Assembly: GCF_026552795.1 (NCBI RefSeq)
Contig: NZ_JANFPI010000004.1
Span: 372,001 to 436,000, forward strand
Direction: 5' to 3'
Length of the DNA stretch: 64,000 bases
Origin: Ectorhizobium quercum
GTDB taxonomy: Bacteria > Pseudomonadota > Alphaproteobacteria > Rhizobiales > Rhizobiaceae
The translations under genes were made by a program, and so were the position numbers. The notes beneath the pieces are model-generated. The model saw only the letters and a list, made by a program, of their open reading frames with translations, was not told the origin of the DNA and did no database searches. How positions within the stretch are numbered: the stretch's first letter is position 1; each line of letters begins with the position of its first letter. Shown here piece after piece: positions 52,493 through 60,153 of the stretch.

Positions 52493-53512
52493 ATGACTAT
52501 CCGTACCGTTCTTGCGGCATCCGCCGCCGTTTTCGCTTGCGCGCTCTCGCCGCTTTCCGCCAGCGCGGATACGTCGGACAAGAAGATCGCGCTGTCCAAC
52601 AACTATGCCGGAAATTCCTGGCGCCAGGCCATGCTGACGAGCTGGAACAAGGTGACGGGCGAGGCGGTCAGCGCCGGCGTCGTCGCCGCCGCCGATGCCT
52701 TCACCACCGCCGAGAACCAGGCGACGGAGCAGGCCGCGCAGATCCAGAACATGATCCTTCAGGGCTACGACGCCATCGTCATCAACGCCGCCTCGCCCAC
52801 GGCGCTGAATGGCGCGGTGAAGGAAGCCTGCGACGCGGGCATCGTCGTCGTGTCCTTCGACGGCATCGTCACCGAACCGTGCGCCTGGCGCATCGCGGTC
52901 GATTTCAAGGAGATGGGCCGCAGCCAGGTCGAATATCTCTCCACCAAGCTGCCGGACGGCGGCAACCTGCTCGAAATCCGCGGCCTTGCCGGCGTCTTCG
53001 TCGACGACGAGATTTCGGCCGGCATCCACGAGGGGGTGCAGCAGTTCCCCCAGTTCAGGATCGCCGGCTCGGTGAACGGCGACTGGGCGCAGGACGTGGC
53101 GCAGCGCGCCGTGGCCGGCATCCTGCCGAGCCTGCCCGAAATCGTCGGCGTTGTGACGCAGGGCGGCGACGGCTACGGCGCGGCGCAGGCCTTCGAGGCG
53201 GCCCGGCGCCCCATGCCCATCATCGTGATGGGCAACCGCGAGGACGAGCTTCAGTGGTGGAAGCAGCAGAAGGACGCCAACGGCTATGAAACCATGTCGG
53301 TTTCCATCGCGCCGGGCGTATCGACGCTCGCCTTCTGGGTCGCCCAGCAGATTCTCGACGGCAAGGAGGTCACGAAGGACCTGACCGTTCCGTTCCTGAG
53401 CATCGGGCAGGACACGCTGGAGGAAAGCCTGGAGACCACCGAAAGGGGCGGCGTCGCCAATGTCGAATATTCGCAGGCCGATGCCGAAAAGGTGATCGCC
53501 GAGGCCGAGTGA
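52493..53512 (+). CDS. Sugar ABC transporter substrate-binding protein (RbsB-like)
   Basis: A 339-residue periplasmic protein with a signal peptide (about 1-25, ending LSASAD). The mature part is a periplasmic-binding-protein fold of the ribose/galactose type: IALSNNYAGNSWRQ, YDAIVINAASPTALNGAVK, VVSFDGIVTEPCAW and VTQGGDGYGAAQAF. It lacks clear identity to ribose- or xylose-specific proteins, so the ligand is unknown. It is the first gene of the operon to 58866. Confidence 0.9.
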   Translation: MTIRTVLAASAAVFACALSPLSASADTSDKKIALSNNYAGNSWRQAMLTSWNKVTGEAVSAGVVAAADAFTTAENQATEQAAQIQNMILQGYDAIVINAASPTALNGAVKEACDAGIVVVSFDGIVTEPCAWRIAVDFKEMGRSQVEYLSTKLPDGGNLLEIRGLAGVFVDDEISAGIHEGVQQFPQFRIAGSVNGDWAQDVAQRAVAGILPSLPEIVGVVTQGGDGYGAAQAFEAARRPMPIIVMGNREDELQWWKQQKDANGYETMSVSIAPGVSTLAFWVAQQILDGKEVTKDLTVPFLSIGQDTLEESLETTERGGVANVEYSQADAEKVIAEAE

Positions 53513-53530
53513 TCCTCCGGCGAGCCGAGG

Positions 53531-53554
53531 CCGCCCGCCCGGCTTTCCGGGCGG
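53531..53554 (+). terminator. Intercistronic hairpin after the sugar-binding gene
   Basis: CCGCCCG and CGGGCGG pair with a 10-base loop in the 83-base gap before the ATPase gene. No T-run follows, so it more likely protects the upstream mRNA 3' end than terminates. Confidence 0.5.
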
Positions 53555-53595
53555 ACGGCTCCCCGTTCACCCCCCAATCGGACGGACCCGAACCC

Positions 53596-55062
53596 ATGAA
53601 CATTCCATCCCAGCCGCGCCCTGTCGTCTCGGCGCGCGGCGTTCGCGTCGCCTTCGGCGCGGTCACGGCGCTGGACGGCGTCGATCTCGACATCGACGCC
53701 GGCGAGGCGCTCGGACTGGTCGGCCATAACGGCGCGGGAAAATCCACCATCGTCAACGTCGTCAATGGCGGCCTGACCCCGCACCGGGGCGGCATCGCCT
53801 ACAGCGGCACGGACGCGGCCGGCGGCGGCGTGGCCGCGGCCCGGGCGGGCGGGGTGCGCTGCGTCTTCCAGGAACTGTCGCTCTGTCCGAACCTCACCGT
53901 CGCCGAGAACACGCGGCTGATGCACCAGGGGCTGGCCGGCTTCGGCTGGCGAAAGCGCGCGCTGGCGCTGATCCGCGCCAAGCTGGCGGAAATCTTCCCC
54001 GGCAACCGCATCGACTGCGCCGGCACGGTCGGCGAGCTTTCCATCGCCGAACGGCAGATGGTCGAGATCGCCATCAACTTTCTCGACGTCGGGGAAAGTC
54101 CGAAGCTGGTCATTCTCGACGAGCCGACCTCCTCGCTGGATGCGTCGCTTGCCGAGCAACTCATGGCGCATGTGCGCCGCTTCGTGGCCTCCGGCGGCTC
54201 GGTGCTGCTGATTTCGCACATTCTCGGCGAAATCCTGTCCACCGCCACCCGCATCGTGGTGATGAAGGACGGCAAGGTCGTGACCAGCCGGCCGGTCGGC
54301 GAATTCACGGCGAAAAGTCTCGTGGAGACGATGGGCAGCGTCGTCAGGGAAAAGGCCGAAGCCGGGGTGCGGGGTCCTTCGGGCACCGCGCCGCCGGTGA
54401 TCGAGCTGCCCGCCGCCAACGGTTCGGCCTTCGGCTTCACCGCCGGCCGGGGCGAGATCGTCGGGCTTGCCGGCCTCGGCGGTCACGGCCAGACCGACAT
54501 GCTGCTTTCGCTCTACCGCGCCCGCTCCGGCAACTGGCTGCCGCGCCGCCCGGAGGAGATCGCCTTCGTGGCCGGCGACCGGTCGCTGAACGGCACCTTC
54601 GCGCTGTGGAGCATCCTGCGCAACCTGTCCGTCGGCGATCTCGGCGCGCTGTCGCGCGCCTTCGCCGTCGACCGCGGCCGCGAGGCGGCGCTGGGCGAGG
54701 CGTGGAAGGCGAAGATGGCGATCCGCACGCCCGACATGGGCAATCCGATCCTGTCGCTGTCCGGCGGCAACCAGCAGAAGGTGCTCTTCGCCCGCGCCCT
54801 TGCGACGCCGGCCTCCATCGTGCTGATGGACGATCCGATGCGCGGCGTCGACGTCGGCACCAAGCAGGACGTCTACGCCATCCTCCGCGCCGAGGCCGAG
54901 GCCGGGCGCACCTTCGTCTGGTACTCGACCGAGATGGACGAAATCCGCCTGTGCGACCGCGTCTACGTGTTCCGCGACGGCGCCATCGTCGCCGAGCTGA
55001 AGGGCGCGGACATCACGGAGGAAGGCGTTCTGGCCGCCTCCTTCTCGGGAGAAGCCGCATGA
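53596..55062 (+). CDS. Sugar ABC transporter ATP-binding protein (fused two-domain)
   Basis: A 488-residue ATPase with two nucleotide-binding domains. Half one has GHNGAGKST (about 41), ELSIAERQMVEIA and LVILDEPTSSLD. Half two has the degenerate GLGGHGQTD in place of Walker [10 protein letters not shown] and LMDDPMRGVDVG. The first signature, LSIAERQ, departs from LSGG, as is common in this family. I used ATG 53596; the upstream in-frame ATG lies within the previous gene's end. Overlaps the first permease by four bases. Confidence 0.91.
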   Translation: MNIPSQPRPVVSARGVRVAFGAVTALDGVDLDIDAGEALGLVGHNGAGKSTIVNVVNGGLTPHRGGIAYSGTDAAGGGVAAARAGGVRCVFQELSLCPNLTVAENTRLMHQGLAGFGWRKRALALIRAKLAEIFPGNRIDCAGTVGELSIAERQMVEIAINFLDVGESPKLVILDEPTSSLDASLAEQLMAHVRRFVASGGSVLLISHILGEILSTATRIVVMKDGKVVTSRPVGEFTAKSLVETMGSVVREKAEAGVRGPSGTAPPVIELPAANGSAFGFTAGRGEIVGLAGLGGHGQTDMLLSLYRARSGNWLPRRPEEIAFVAGDRSLNGTFALWSILRNLSVGDLGALSRAFAVDRGREAALGEAWKAKMAIRTPDMGNPILSLSGGNQQKVLFARALATPASIVLMDDPMRGVDVGTKQDVYAILRAEAEAGRTFVWYSTEMDEIRLCDRVYVFRDGAIVAELKGADITEEGVLAASFSGEAA

Positions 55063-55988
55063 AGGGACTGTCCTCCAACACGCTCCGCCTGATGATCCCG
55101 GTGGTCTCGCTTGCCCTGCTGCTGGCTGCCGTGTTCTGGCTCCAGCCGCGCGCCATGAGCTACATGGGCATGAACCTGCTGTTCAACCTGGCGGTGCCGA
55201 TCGCGCTCGCCACCATCGCCCAGATGATGATCGTCGCGGTCAACGACCTCGATCTGTCCATCGGCACCTTCGTCAGCTTCGCGGCCTGCGTCACCGCCGT
55301 CTACATGCCGTCCTCGCCGGCGCTGGCCGTCGCGATCCTCGCCGCCGCCGTCGCGGCCTATGCGGTGATCGGCATCGTCATCTATCTGCGCGACCTGCCC
55401 TCCATCGTCGTCACGCTCGGCATGAGCTTCGTCTGGGGCGGGCTCGCCGTGCTGATCCTGCCCTCGCCGGGCGGGCAGGCGCCGGTCTGGCTGCGCTCGC
55501 TCATGACGGCGCCGACGCCCTTCCTGCCCTTCGCCATCGTCGCCAGCATCGCCATCGCGGCGGTCGCGCACCTCGTCGTCATGCGCTCGACGCTCGGCGT
55601 CGCCATTCGCGGCGTCGGCGGCAATTCCCGCTCGGTCGCCCGCGCCGGCTGGTCGGTGCTGAAGATCAGGGCCGCGGCCTATGCGCTGGCCGGCATCTTC
55701 GCCGTCCTCGCCGGCATGGCGCTGGTCGGCCTGACCACCGCGGCGGACGCGAATATCGCGCTCCGCTACACGCTGCTGTCGATCGCGGGCGTCATTCTCG
55801 GCGGCGGCGAGTTCACCGGCGGCCGCGTCTCGCCCGTCGGGGCCGTGGTCGGCGCGCTGACGCTGACGCTCGCCGGCTCCTTCCTTTCCTTCCTGCGGAT
55901 ATCGCCCGACTGGCAGATCGGCGCGCAGGGCGCGGTGCTCATCATCGTGCTCGGCCTGCGCCTGATCCTCAGCCGGCGCGATGCGTGA
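55059..55988 (+). CDS. Sugar ABC transporter permease
   Basis: A 309-residue RbsC-type permease with eight to ten hydrophobic segments. The region NDLDLSIGTFVSFAACVTA and GNSRSVARAGWSVLKIRAAA mark the family. It overlaps the ATPase gene (ATGA) and is followed by a second, related permease nine bases downstream, so the membrane part is probably a heterodimer. Confidence 0.91.
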   Translation: MKGLSSNTLRLMIPVVSLALLLAAVFWLQPRAMSYMGMNLLFNLAVPIALATIAQMMIVAVNDLDLSIGTFVSFAACVTAVYMPSSPALAVAILAAAVAAYAVIGIVIYLRDLPSIVVTLGMSFVWGGLAVLILPSPGGQAPVWLRSLMTAPTPFLPFAIVASIAIAAVAHLVVMRSTLGVAIRGVGGNSRSVARAGWSVLKIRAAAYALAGIFAVLAGMALVGLTTAADANIALRYTLLSIAGVILGGGEFTGGRVSPVGAVVGALTLTLAGSFLSFLRISPDWQIGAQGAVLIIVLGLRLILSRRDA

Positions 55989-55997
55989 GGTGACACC

Positions 55998-56948
55998 ATG
56001 AACGCCATCAAGCCGCTTCTGTCCAAAGCCTGGATCTGGTCCTGGCTGGCCGCCGTCGCGACCTTCACCACCACCGTTCTCTTCACCGGCGGGGCGAGCA
56101 CCGTCGGCCTCGGCCAGGCGACGCTCACCTTCGCGGCCTTTTCGGTCATGGTCGGGCTCGGCCAGATGCTGGTCATCACGCTCGGCCCCGGCAATGTCGA
56201 TCTCTCGGTGCCGGCGACCATCACGCTGTCCGGCACGCTGGCGCTGAAATTCATGGGCAGCGAGGGGTCGATGATCCTGCCGGGGCTCGGCGTCGCCATC
56301 GGCGTCGGCCTTGCCGTCGGCGCCGCCAATTTCGGCCTGATCAAGCTGCTGCGCATTCCGCCGATCATCGCGACGCTCTCCATGAGCTTCCTCGTGCAGT
56401 CGCTGGCCATCTGGTCGAACCGGGGCCTGCGCATCAAGCCGCCGGATGCGCTCGCCGCCTTCGCCACGGGCACCACCTTCGGCGTGCCGAACGTCGCGCT
56501 CGTCGGGCTTGCTCTGTCCGTCGCCGTCTGGTGGCTGCTCGAGCGGGCGATCTACGGCCGCTGGATCTCGGCCATCGGCCAGAGCCCCTTCGCCGCCCGC
56601 ATGGCCGGCATCCCGGTCGACGGCACGCGCTTCGTCACCTATGTGCTGTGCGCGGTGCTGGCCGCGGTCTGCGGCTACCTGCTCGCCAGCTTTTCCGGCG
56701 GCGCGGCGCTCAACATGGGTGCCGAATACCTGCTGATGTCGATCGCCGTGGTGGTGATCGGCGGCTCGGCGGTCGCCGGCGGCAATTCCAACGTGCCGGG
56801 CATATGGGGCGCCTCGCTCTTCATGTTCCTCGTCGTCTCGATGCTGAACACCTACGGCTTCGGCGCGGGCGTCCGCCTGATGCTGACCGGCCTCATCATC
56901 ATCGCCGTCATCGTCGCGGCCAGCCGCCCTGCCGGCGGCGTCCGCTAA
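55998..56948 (+). CDS. Sugar ABC transporter permease (second subunit)
   Basis: A 316-residue RbsC-type permease. GPGNVDLSVPATITLSGTLA replaces the usual DLSVG motif, and GQSPFAARMAGIPVDGTRFV forms the ATPase-contact loop. Two different RbsC-type permeases in one operon are found in several rhizobial sugar systems. A lactonase gene starts 15 bases downstream. Confidence 0.91.
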   Translation: MNAIKPLLSKAWIWSWLAAVATFTTTVLFTGGASTVGLGQATLTFAAFSVMVGLGQMLVITLGPGNVDLSVPATITLSGTLALKFMGSEGSMILPGLGVAIGVGLAVGAANFGLIKLLRIPPIIATLSMSFLVQSLAIWSNRGLRIKPPDALAAFATGTTFGVPNVALVGLALSVAVWWLLERAIYGRWISAIGQSPFAARMAGIPVDGTRFVTYVLCAVLAAVCGYLLASFSGGAALNMGAEYLLMSIAVVVIGGSAVAGGNSNVPGIWGASLFMFLVVSMLNTYGFGAGVRLMLTGLIIIAVIVAASRPAGGVR

Positions 56949-56963
56949 ACAGGGCAGCAGGCC

Positions 56964-57866
56964 ATGCGCAATTCCATCTACCAGATCGACGATCCCCGCT
57001 TCAGCCGCCTGCTCATCGCGAGCGCCGGGCTGGAGGAACTCCATTGCGGATGCCGCTGGGCCGAGGGGCCGGTGTGGTTCGCGGATCACAACCTGCTGGT
57101 CTTCAGCGACATTCCCGAGCAGCGCATGCTGCGCTGGGTGCCCGGGCAGGGCGTTTCGGTCTTCCGCGAGCCCTCCGGCTTCGTGAACGGCAACACCCGC
57201 GACCGCGAGGGCCGGCTGATCTCCTGCGAGCATGGCGGGCGGCGGGTGGTCCGCACCGAGCCCGACGGCTCGATCACCACGCTCGCCGACCGCTTCGAGG
57301 GCCGGCGGCTCAATTCGCCCAACGACGTGGTGGTGAAGTCCGACGGCACGATCTGGTTCACCGACCCGACCTACGGCATCATTTCCGACTACGAAGGCTA
57401 CACCGCCGAACCCGAACAGCCCCACCGCAACGTCTTCCGCCTCGATCCCGCAACCGGCGAACTCGCTGCCGTGGTGAGCGATTTCGGCCAGCCGAACGGC
57501 CTCGCCTTCTCGCCGGACGAGACGCGGCTCTACGTCGCCGATTCCGCCATGAGCCACGATCCCTCGGCCGAACCGGTCATCCGCGTCTTCGACGTGGCGG
57601 AAAGCGGCAGGCTTTCCGGCGGCGCGGTGTTCTGCCGCCTCGACGCCGGCCTGCCGGACGGCTTCAGGCTCGACACCGCCGGCAACCTGTGGACCAGCGC
57701 AGGCGACGGCGTGCATTGCTTCGCGCCGGACGGCACGCGCCTCGGCAAGATCCTCGTGCCGCAGACGGTGGCGAACCTCGCCTTCGGCGGCCCGCGCAGG
57801 AACCGGCTGTTCATCACGGCGACCCGCTCGCTCTATTCCATTTATGTGAATGCCTGCGGGATTTGA
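56964..57866 (+). CDS. SMP-30/gluconolactonase family lactonase
   Basis: A 300-residue six-bladed beta-propeller enzyme that hydrolyses sugar lactones. The metal ligands are seen in AEGPVWF (Glu 34), LNSPNDVVVKSDGTIWFTDP (Asn) and LYVADSAM (Asp). No signal peptide, so it acts in the cytoplasm. With the KDG-kinase gene next to it, it suggests an imported sugar is oxidised to a lactone and then opened to an aldonate. No dehydrogenase or dehydratase is in this operon; the SDR and IlvD-type enzymes at 36-38 kb could supply them. Confidence 0.89.
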   Translation: MRNSIYQIDDPRFSRLLIASAGLEELHCGCRWAEGPVWFADHNLLVFSDIPEQRMLRWVPGQGVSVFREPSGFVNGNTRDREGRLISCEHGGRRVVRTEPDGSITTLADRFEGRRLNSPNDVVVKSDGTIWFTDPTYGIISDYEGYTAEPEQPHRNVFRLDPATGELAAVVSDFGQPNGLAFSPDETRLYVADSAMSHDPSAEPVIRVFDVAESGRLSGGAVFCRLDAGLPDGFRLDTAGNLWTSAGDGVHCFAPDGTRLGKILVPQTVANLAFGGPRRNRLFITATRSLYSIYVNACGI

Positions 57867-57948
57867 GGCCGGAAAGCCGCCGGACGGATTGTGCTTTGCC
57901 GGGAAGGATGCAAAGTCGGCGCCGAAGCGATTTTCCGGAGGAGGACCA

Positions 57949-58866
57949 ATGCGCCGCAAACTGTTTCTGTCGGCCGGCGAATGCATGCTGGAAATGGCGA
58001 CGCAGGCCAATGGCGATTTCCGCCTCGGCTTTGCCGGCGACACGCTGAACACCGCCTGGTACGCGCGGGCCTGCCTGCCGCGCGAGCGCTGGGACGTCGC
58101 CTATTTCACCCGGCTGGGAGCCGATCCCTATTCGGCGCGGATGAAGGCCTTCTTCGCGGAAAACGGCCTCGACACCCGGTTCGTCTCGGCCGATCCGGTG
58201 CGCCAGCCGGGCCTTTATCTCATCGAGATCGCCGATGGCGAGCGCAGCTTCACCTATTGGCGCGAGCGCTCCGCGGCGAAGCTTCTGGCCGACGACCGCG
58301 CGGCGCTGGAGGAGGCCTTCGCCGCGGCGGACATCGTCTATTTCTCGGCGATCACGCTGGCGATCCTGGCGCCGGAGCGCCGCGACGTGTTCCTCGACTG
58401 CGTGCAGGCGGCGCGCGGGGCGGGGAAGCTGACCGTGTTCGACACCAATATCCGCCCGAGCCTGTGGGAAAGCCCGCAGGCGATGAAGGGCGCCATCCTG
58501 CGGGCCGCCGGCACGGCCGCCATCGTCCTGCCGAGCTATGACGACGAGGCGGCGTCGTTCGGCGACGCCTCGCTGGAGGCCTGCGCCGAACGCTACCATA
58601 GCGCCGGCGGCGGAACCGTGGTCGTCAAGAACGGCGGCGGGCCGATGGTCGTGCTGGGCGAGCAAGGTTTCCTGCGGTTCGACGGTTTCGAGAAGGTCCG
58701 GCCCGTCGACACGACCGGGGCCGGCGACAGCTTCAACGGCGGCTTTCTCGCGGCGATCGCCGAGGGTGCGGAACTCGGCGCGGCGGTCGCGCGCGGCCAT
58801 TCGGTGTCGGCGCAGGTCATCATGAACCGCGGCGCGCTGATGCCGATGGACGCGGTGGAGCGCTAG
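57949..58866 (+). CDS. kdgK: 2-keto-3-deoxygluconate kinase (PfkB family)
   Basis: A 305-residue ribokinase-family kinase. GECMLEMATQANGDFRLGF and GDTLNTAWYAR are typical of KDG kinase; the ATP and anion-hole motif DTTGAGDSFNGGF is intact near 245. It would form 2-keto-3-deoxy-6-phosphogluconate (or its galacto epimer), which enters the Entner-Doudoroff route. ATG 57949 has GGAGGAGG upstream. The TAG stop is directly joined to a repeat element. Confidence 0.88.
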   Translation: MRRKLFLSAGECMLEMATQANGDFRLGFAGDTLNTAWYARACLPRERWDVAYFTRLGADPYSARMKAFFAENGLDTRFVSADPVRQPGLYLIEIADGERSFTYWRERSAAKLLADDRAALEEAFAAADIVYFSAITLAILAPERRDVFLDCVQAARGAGKLTVFDTNIRPSLWESPQAMKGAILRAAGTAAIVLPSYDDEAASFGDASLEACAERYHSAGGGTVVVKNGGGPMVVLGEQGFLRFDGFEKVRPVDTTGAGDSFNGGFLAAIAEGAELGAAVARGHSVSAQVIMNRGALMPMDAVER

Positions 58867-58964
58867 AGTTTGTCAGGAAAAAGCGGGAACCGGTTTTTCC
58901 GGAAAGACAAACGTAAAAAAGAATCCTGGAGTCGCCCTGGTTCAGAATGAACCTGACGGACTCC
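58866..58964. repeat. Rhizobial intergenic repeat abutting the kdgK stop codon
   Basis: Begins at the TAG stop, with GAGTTTGTCAGGAAAAAGCG, an internal inverted pair (GTTTGTC and GACAAAC) and CCTGGTTCAGAATGAACCTG near the end, closing with GACTCC. Its start resembles the element at 38777, which also begins at a TAG stop. Confidence 0.75.
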
Positions 58965-59011
58965 GGGAACAAAGCGCCGCGCATTGCCCCGAAATCGCCG
59001 AAATTTTTCCC

Positions 59012-59036
59012 GGAACCGATAGGCGGGGCACCCGTT
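59012..59036 (+). promoter_or_regulatory. EcfG/RpoE2-type general stress promoter
   Basis: GGAAC (59012-59016) and CGTT (59033-59036) are separated by 16 bases, matching the consensus of the alphaproteobacterial general stress sigma factor. It lies 33 bases before the ATG of the PRC-barrel gene. Confidence 0.82.
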
Positions 59037-59069
59037 ACCCTCCTGTGATCAACACAGAGGAGTAAGATC

Positions 59070-59483
59070 ATGACCTATCAGGACACCAGCACGACGACCT
59101 TTCGCGACAACGCCCTGCGCGACCCCAGCGTGAAGGAAACCCACGATCTCATTGCCAGCGACAAGGTCGAGGGCACGCGCGTCTACGGCCGCGACGATAA
59201 GCAGATCGGCTCGATCGAGCGCGTGATCATCGAAAAGCGCTCCGGCCGCGTGTCCTATGCCGTGATGAGCTTCGGCGGCTTCCTCGGCATCGGCGAGGAC
59301 CACTATCCGATTCCGTGGGCCAAGCTGAGCTATGACGAGCGCCTCGGCGGCTATCGTACCGACCTGACGCGCGAGCAGGTGGAAAGCGCGCCGAAATACC
59401 ATGACGGCGACGACTACGAGTGGAGCCGTGAAAATGGCCGCCGTGTCTACGACTATTACGGCGTTCCGCCGTACTGGATGTAA
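59070..59483 (+). CDS. PRC-barrel domain protein
   Basis: A 137-residue soluble protein. Residues about 25-100 form a PRC-barrel (LIASDKVEGTRVYGRDDKQI, then VIIEKRSGRVSYAVMSFGGF and HYPIPWAKLSYD). The C-terminal tail is rich in Tyr and Asp. Many rhizobial PRC-barrel proteins of this size are stress induced, and the EcfG promoter just upstream agrees. The molecular role is unknown. AGAGGAG precedes the ATG, and a terminator lies 105 bases after the stop. Confidence 0.9.
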   Translation: MTYQDTSTTTFRDNALRDPSVKETHDLIASDKVEGTRVYGRDDKQIGSIERVIIEKRSGRVSYAVMSFGGFLGIGEDHYPIPWAKLSYDERLGGYRTDLTREQVESAPKYHDGDDYEWSRENGRRVYDYYGVPPYWM

Positions 59484-59528
59484 CCGGCGCCCGGCGAACC
59501 GCATCGCTGATACGTGTGCGCCCCCTCC

Positions 59529-59564
59529 CTTTCGTCATGCTTGGGCTTGGCCCGGGCGTGACGG
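59529..59564. repeat. Extragenic palindromic element, copy 3 (short, diverged)
   Basis: CTTTCGTCATGCTTGGGCTT followed by GGCCCGGGCGTGACGG repeats the outer CTTTCGTCA / TGACG ends and a diverged GGGCTTGGCCC core seen in copies 1 and 2. Confidence 0.6.
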
Positions 59565-59588
59565 AGGCGATGGTTCGGCAATGGATCG

Positions 59589-59619
59589 AAGCCCTCCGCG
59601 TGCCGCGCGGAGGGCTTTT
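59589..59619 (+). terminator. Intrinsic terminator of the PRC-barrel gene
   Basis: AAGCCCTCCGCG and CGCGGAGGGCTT form a 12-pair stem with a 5-base loop and a short T-run, on the plus strand. Confidence 0.85.
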
Positions 59620-59719
59620 GCGTTCGGGTTGATTTTATGAACGAACATAAATTAATTTCAGAAGGCGCGTGGATTTTCGCTGCGGATGCCGGTATGAATG
59701 GCATTTCCTCCTGTATTGT

Positions 59720-59732
59720 GAAAATTATTTAC
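59720..59732. promoter_or_regulatory. GAAAAT-type motif upstream of ridA
   Basis: GAAAATTATTTAC, 10 bases before the RidA start, resembles the GAAAATAAATTACAC and GAAAATGAATTTC motifs at the other promoters of this locus. Candidate RpiR-family operator. Confidence 0.45.
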
Positions 59733-59742
59733 GGATATCGTG

Positions 59743-60138
59743 ATGACCGAGAAGAAACTGATCCGTTTCGACGTTGCGGATGCCCAGGCCGGCGGCCAGC
59801 GCCGCCCCTTTGCCAAGGCCGTGCGCGCCGGCGATTTCGTCTATGTGTCCGGCCAGGTGCCGACGGTGGACGGCGAGGTGATCGTCGGCAACATCGTCGC
59901 CCAGACCGAACAGGTGATCGCCAATATCAGGGACGTGCTGGCGCTGGCCGATTGCACGCTGGCCGACGTGGTGAAGGTGAATGTGTGGCTGGACGACGCC
60001 CGCGATTTCTCCAGCTTCAACGCCGTGTTCCAGAAGCATTTCATCGATCATCCGCCGGCCCGCTCCACCGTGCAGTCGCCGATGATGGTGGACGTCAAGG
60101 TCGAGATGGACGTGATCGCCTACAAGCCGCTCGCCTGA
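59743..60138 (+). CDS. RidA/YjgF family enamine/imine deaminase
   Basis: A 131-residue trimeric-type protein that hydrolyses reactive enamines and imines released by PLP enzymes. FVYVSGQVPTVDGEVI and NIRDVLALADCTLADVVKVN are family motifs. The catalytic Arg is at the ARSTVQSP position (about 107), followed by VKVEMDVIAY. A GTG at 59740 directly before the ATG is also possible. Its neighbours, a PLP-dependent D-threonine-aldolase-like enzyme and an RpiR regulator, fit this role. Confidence 0.9.
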   Translation: MTEKKLIRFDVADAQAGGQRRPFAKAVRAGDFVYVSGQVPTVDGEVIVGNIVAQTEQVIANIRDVLALADCTLADVVKVNVWLDDARDFSSFNAVFQKHFIDHPPARSTVQSPMMVDVKVEMDVIAYKPLA

Positions 60139-60153
60139 GCCTGTCCGGCGCGG

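Noticed and set aside
54963..58052. Minus-strand open frame of 1029 codons opposite the sugar ABC operon
   Set aside because: Composition typical of antisense shadows (Arg, Asp, His, Gly runs); the plus strand has five clear family members here.
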